From positions 1-8,993 of the forward strand of contig JBASRM010000351.1 of the NCBI GenBank assembly GCA_049273835.1: DNA of 8,993 nt. Direction: 5' to 3'. A program made the translations under genes and the position numbers. The notes beneath the pieces were generated by a model, which was given only the letters and a program-made list of their open reading frames with translations, was not told the origin of the DNA and searched no databases. Position 1 is the first letter of the stretch. Every line of letters begins with the position of its first letter. Origin of the DNA: Onstottus_A sp049273835 (GTDB taxonomy: Bacteria > Acidobacteriota > Blastocatellia > UBA7656). Shown here piece after piece: positions 7,213 through 8,993 of the stretch.

Positions 7213-7950
7213 TCAGACTTCCATAAGAGCTCTCAGGCCCGTCACAGGCGGCTGCAGGGAGCGAATGCTGATTCCCCTGCTTAGGTCGAACCCCCTTGCG
7301 GTCAGAAACCGTCTAAGTTGTCTCTCGAATGTCCGGGCCTGGAATGTAAGAGTGTAGCGTCCGCCATCTCCTTCAAACGTTAGGGTCTTGCTCACTGTTT
7401 GTCCGGATTCCGCCTGGATCAATTCTTCTTGTGAGAACCGTAGTTCTTGGGGCGCCCCAATCTTTTGGTCGACGTTTGGTATTCCAGTTGGCAATTCTAT
7501 GGCTGAATTCACATCGCGGATGAGCGAGCCGACCTTGGCCGCCCGGTCAAAACTCAGACTTCCAAGAACGGATAAACCGACACTCACCTTTACGAATTCG
7601 CGCAAGGCTTCAGGATTTCCATCGTCGTTTTCCATGAGCGAGACGACGAAAATCGCCTGGTCGGGGTTCTTTAATGCGGCAGGGGTACCAGTCAAACCCA
7701 CACCCGCCAGCGTTCGGAACGGAAATCCCCAGAAGGATGGGAGGACATCAGGAGTGAAGTGAGCAGGTTGTGTTTCACCTTTAGAGAAGTCTTTGAACGG
7801 GCCGAATAGGACAACCTCAAAAGGTGGCGGTCCTCCGATCTTCACGAAGCCTCCTAGATCAACGACGGCAACGAGAACGTAAGGCTCATCCGGCGTAAGC
7901 TCATCGGTTCCTTCGTCGCAGTGAACGGTATCAAGATACATCGCAATCAT
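7213..7950 (-). CDS. Unrecognised 245-residue protein
   Basis: I do not recognise the family with confidence. The start ATG (complement of 7948-7950) has a strong AGGAGG site 5 bases upstream. The N-terminus has no signal peptide or membrane segment. Residues 10-31 combine one cysteine (C11), an acidic stretch (D12, E13, D16, E17, D21, E22) and a beta-like run around Y24-L32. Gly/Pro-rich loops follow (~33-95), then a helix-like segment ~113-121 after E107-N-D-D, and a probable beta-rich C-terminal part (~168-206). The mix of short hydrophobic strands and Gly/Pro turns suggests a beta-sandwich-like soluble protein, which is inference. It lies 94 bp downstream of the repeat-protein gene on the same strand, so the two are probably co-transcribed. 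It ends 76 bp from the convergent dehydrogenase gene, and I see no clear terminator in that gap. Confidence 0.8.
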   Translation of the reverse strand: MIAMYLDTVHCDEGTDELTPDEPYVLVAVVDLGGFVKIGGPPPFEVVLFGPFKDFSKGETQPAHFTPDVLPSFWGFPFRTLAGVGLTGTPAALKNPDQAIFVVSLMENDDGNPEALREFVKVSVGLSVLGSLSFDRAAKVGSLIRDVNSAIELPTGIPNVDQKIGAPQELRFSQEELIQAESGQTVSKTLTFEGDGGRYTLTFQARTFERQLRRFLTARGFDLSRGISIRSLQPPVTGLRALMEV

Positions 7951-7955
7951 TATTG

Positions 7956-7961
7956 CCTCCT
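7956..7961 (-). promoter_or_regulatory. Strong Shine-Dalgarno site for the 245-residue protein
   Basis: AGGAGG on the minus strand is 5 bases upstream of the ATG at 7950. It fixes the start and supports this being a genuine gene. A 6-bp perfect hairpin lies 2 bases further upstream. Confidence 0.8.
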
Positions 7962-7963
7962 AT

Positions 7964-7980
7964 CCGCTAGGCGTTAGCGG
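7964..7980 (-). repeat. 6-bp perfect hairpin just upstream of the ribosome site
   Basis: CCGCTA and TAGCGG pair perfectly around a 5-base loop. On the minus-strand message the hairpin ends 2 bases before AGGAGG. No T-run follows it, so a terminator is unlikely; it may affect translation or RNA stability, or be chance. Confidence 0.5.
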
Positions 7981-8044
7981 GTGTGTATCCCATCGAGGGT
8001 GCATCCTAAGATCCAGTTCTGATGGAGGCACCTGACTTGACCTG

Positions 8045-8993
8045 TTATTGAAGCGAAACGAGCACAGGGATCAACCCGTGGCCGGACTCTATAGAGCGGA
8101 GGGCCTTGCCAATCACAGCACCGAACGCGTTGAGAGGGTCGGATGCCTTCATGGCATGACCGGCTGTCGGCGATGTAGTTAATAGATCTCCCACTTTAAT
8201 AGCGGAATACTGCGCATCGACCTTGCAATAAACCTTCCCTAAAAGCGCAATGGGCAGCCTGTTAGTCCCGGGGCCGCGTCTATCCAGGATAATTGCGGGT
8301 TTGAAGTCTCCGGCTCCCGAGACTATGCCCGCAACCCGCCGATCATACGCCCCGTGCGATGGTTTTACCGCACCTACTTCATCGAACACTACGACGGTAC
8401 CGGGCTCGATAAGCTCCACTCCCGCAGAATCGAATTCCTCCGCGCAGTCGCCGCTTCCCGCTGCTAACAACACGTCGTTGCACGTGATAGTACCCTTTGG
8501 TGTGTTGATGTGGCCGGTGACCTCGACATCGCCTTCGAAGCGTCCTGCAAGTCGGCCGCCTTTGCCAAGTACGCCAATGCCGGTAGCGCTGTCTCCCCTT
8601 ACCCCAAAGCCGTCTTTGCTGGCGCCAGTCACGCCATTGCCTTTGCCCTCATTTGAACCGAGGACACCGCTGTCGTTTTCGCTGACGGTGAAACCAAAAA
8701 CGCCATTCTTGCCGCCGTGTCCATGCACGGCCGCAAAGCCGTTAGCGCTGTCTCCCCTTACGCCAAAGCCGTCTTTGCTGGCGCCAGTCACGCCGTTCCC
8801 TTTGCCCTCATTTGAACCGAGGACACCGCTGTCGGTCTCGCTGACGCTGAACCCAAAAACGCCATTCTTTCCGCCGTGTCCATGCACGGCCGCAAAGCCG
8901 TTGGTGCTGTCTCCCCTTACCCCAAAGCCGTCTTTGCTGGCGCCAGTCACGCCATTGCCTTTGCCCTCATTTGAACCGAGGACACCGCTGTCG
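8045..8993 (-). CDS. Glycine-rich fibre-like repeat protein, 5' end outside the window
   Basis: The frame is open through the right edge, so the true start lies beyond 8993; the valine codon at 8950 is inside a repeat and is not a start. About 315 C-terminal residues are visible. They begin with 53-residue repeats (8633-8791 and 8792-8950 complete, partial units on both sides), each made of five short G-V-x-G-type sub-units, a pattern typical of beta-helical or trimeric fibre shafts. Downstream of the repeats is a non-repetitive module of ~190 residues with E-P-G-T-V-V-V-F-D, then Y-D-R-R-V-A-G (complement of 8327-8347), R-L-P-I-A-L-L-G, V-G-D-L-L-T-T-S and A-F-G-A-V-I-G. From memory this resembles C-terminal domains of phage-tail-like and surface fibre proteins, possibly the self-cleaving G2/IMC chaperone type; I could not confirm it. 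Three cysteines are visible, all in this module. The 245-residue gene follows 94 bp downstream. Confidence 0.85.
   Translation of the reverse strand, partial: DSGVLGSNEGKGNGVTGASKDGFGVRGDSTNGFAAVHGHGGKNGVFGFSVSETDSGVLGSNEGKGNGVTGASKDGFGVRGDSANGFAAVHGHGGKNGVFGFTVSENDSGVLGSNEGKGNGVTGASKDGFGVRGDSATGIGVLGKGGRLAGRFEGDVEVTGHINTPKGTITCNDVLLAAGSGDCAEEFDSAGVELIEPGTVVVFDEVGAVKPSHGAYDRRVAGIVSGAGDFKPAIILDRRGPGTNRLPIALLGKVYCKVDAQYSAIKVGDLLTTSPTAGHAMKASDPLNAFGAVIGKALRSIESGHGLIPVLVSLQ
8579..8993 (-). repeat. 159-bp in-frame coding tandem repeat
   Basis: The period is exactly 159 bp (53 codons), seen from three identical motif starts at 8588, 8747 and 8906. Complete units are 8633-8791 and 8792-8950; partial units are 8579-8632 and 8951-8993. 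The two complete units differ at about ten positions by eye (about 94% identical). The array continues past the right edge. Confidence 0.93.

Larger units (their letters stand above)
7954..8030 (-). promoter_or_regulatory. Possible SD-sequestering structure between the two minus-strand genes
   Basis: In the minus-strand transcript TGCCTCC (complement of 8024-8030), 14 bases after the stop of the repeat gene, is the exact complement of GGAGGCA (complement of 7954-7960), which overlaps the AGGAGG ribosome site of the 245-residue protein. The 63-base loop between them holds a smaller perfect hairpin, CCGCTA/TAGCGG, at 7964-7980. Pairing would hide the ribosome site; a ribosome ending on the upstream gene could free it. 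This is inferred from complementarity only. Confidence 0.4.

Overview
The window is bacterial chromosomal DNA of moderately high GC with dense, ordinary coding. The gene content fits a soil-type heterotroph, most plausibly an Acidobacteriota member: a secreted bacterial tricorn-type protease, a DnaJ-like/PilZ fusion, a PQQ- and haem-containing alcohol dehydrogenase, and a glycine-rich fibre-like repeat protein. No rRNA, tRNA or marker gene is present, so this placement is inference only.

Layout. Bases 1-288 hold two full copies and one partial copy of a ~120-bp intergenic tandem repeat built from short CGCTGAT/ATCAGCG words. Bases 492-3800 (+) encode a 1102-residue exported tricorn-like S41 protease. 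A ~300-bp gap with an 8-bp inverted repeat follows. Bases 4099-4995 (+) encode a protein with a degenerate J-domain-like N-terminus and a PilZ (c-di-GMP-binding type) C-terminus. After 56 bp, bases 5052-7136 (+) encode an exported quinohaemoprotein alcohol dehydrogenase. Two minus-strand genes converge on it: 7213-7950, a 245-residue protein I do not recognise, and upstream of it 8045 to beyond 8993, a repeat protein with 53-residue glycine-rich units and a conserved-looking C-terminal module.

How the genes relate. The protease and the dehydrogenase are both envelope or periplasmic degradative and oxidative enzymes. The PilZ protein is a likely cytoplasmic c-di-GMP effector that could share a transcript with the dehydrogenase. 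The two minus-strand genes look like an operon. The 94-bp junction between them contains a hairpin and a distal complement to the downstream Shine-Dalgarno, which suggests translational coupling.

Most worth a second look: the J-like/PilZ fusion that lacks HPD; the fibre-like repeat gene, whose repeats look recently homogenised, paired with an unknown soluble protein; and the possible SD-sequestering structure between those two genes.
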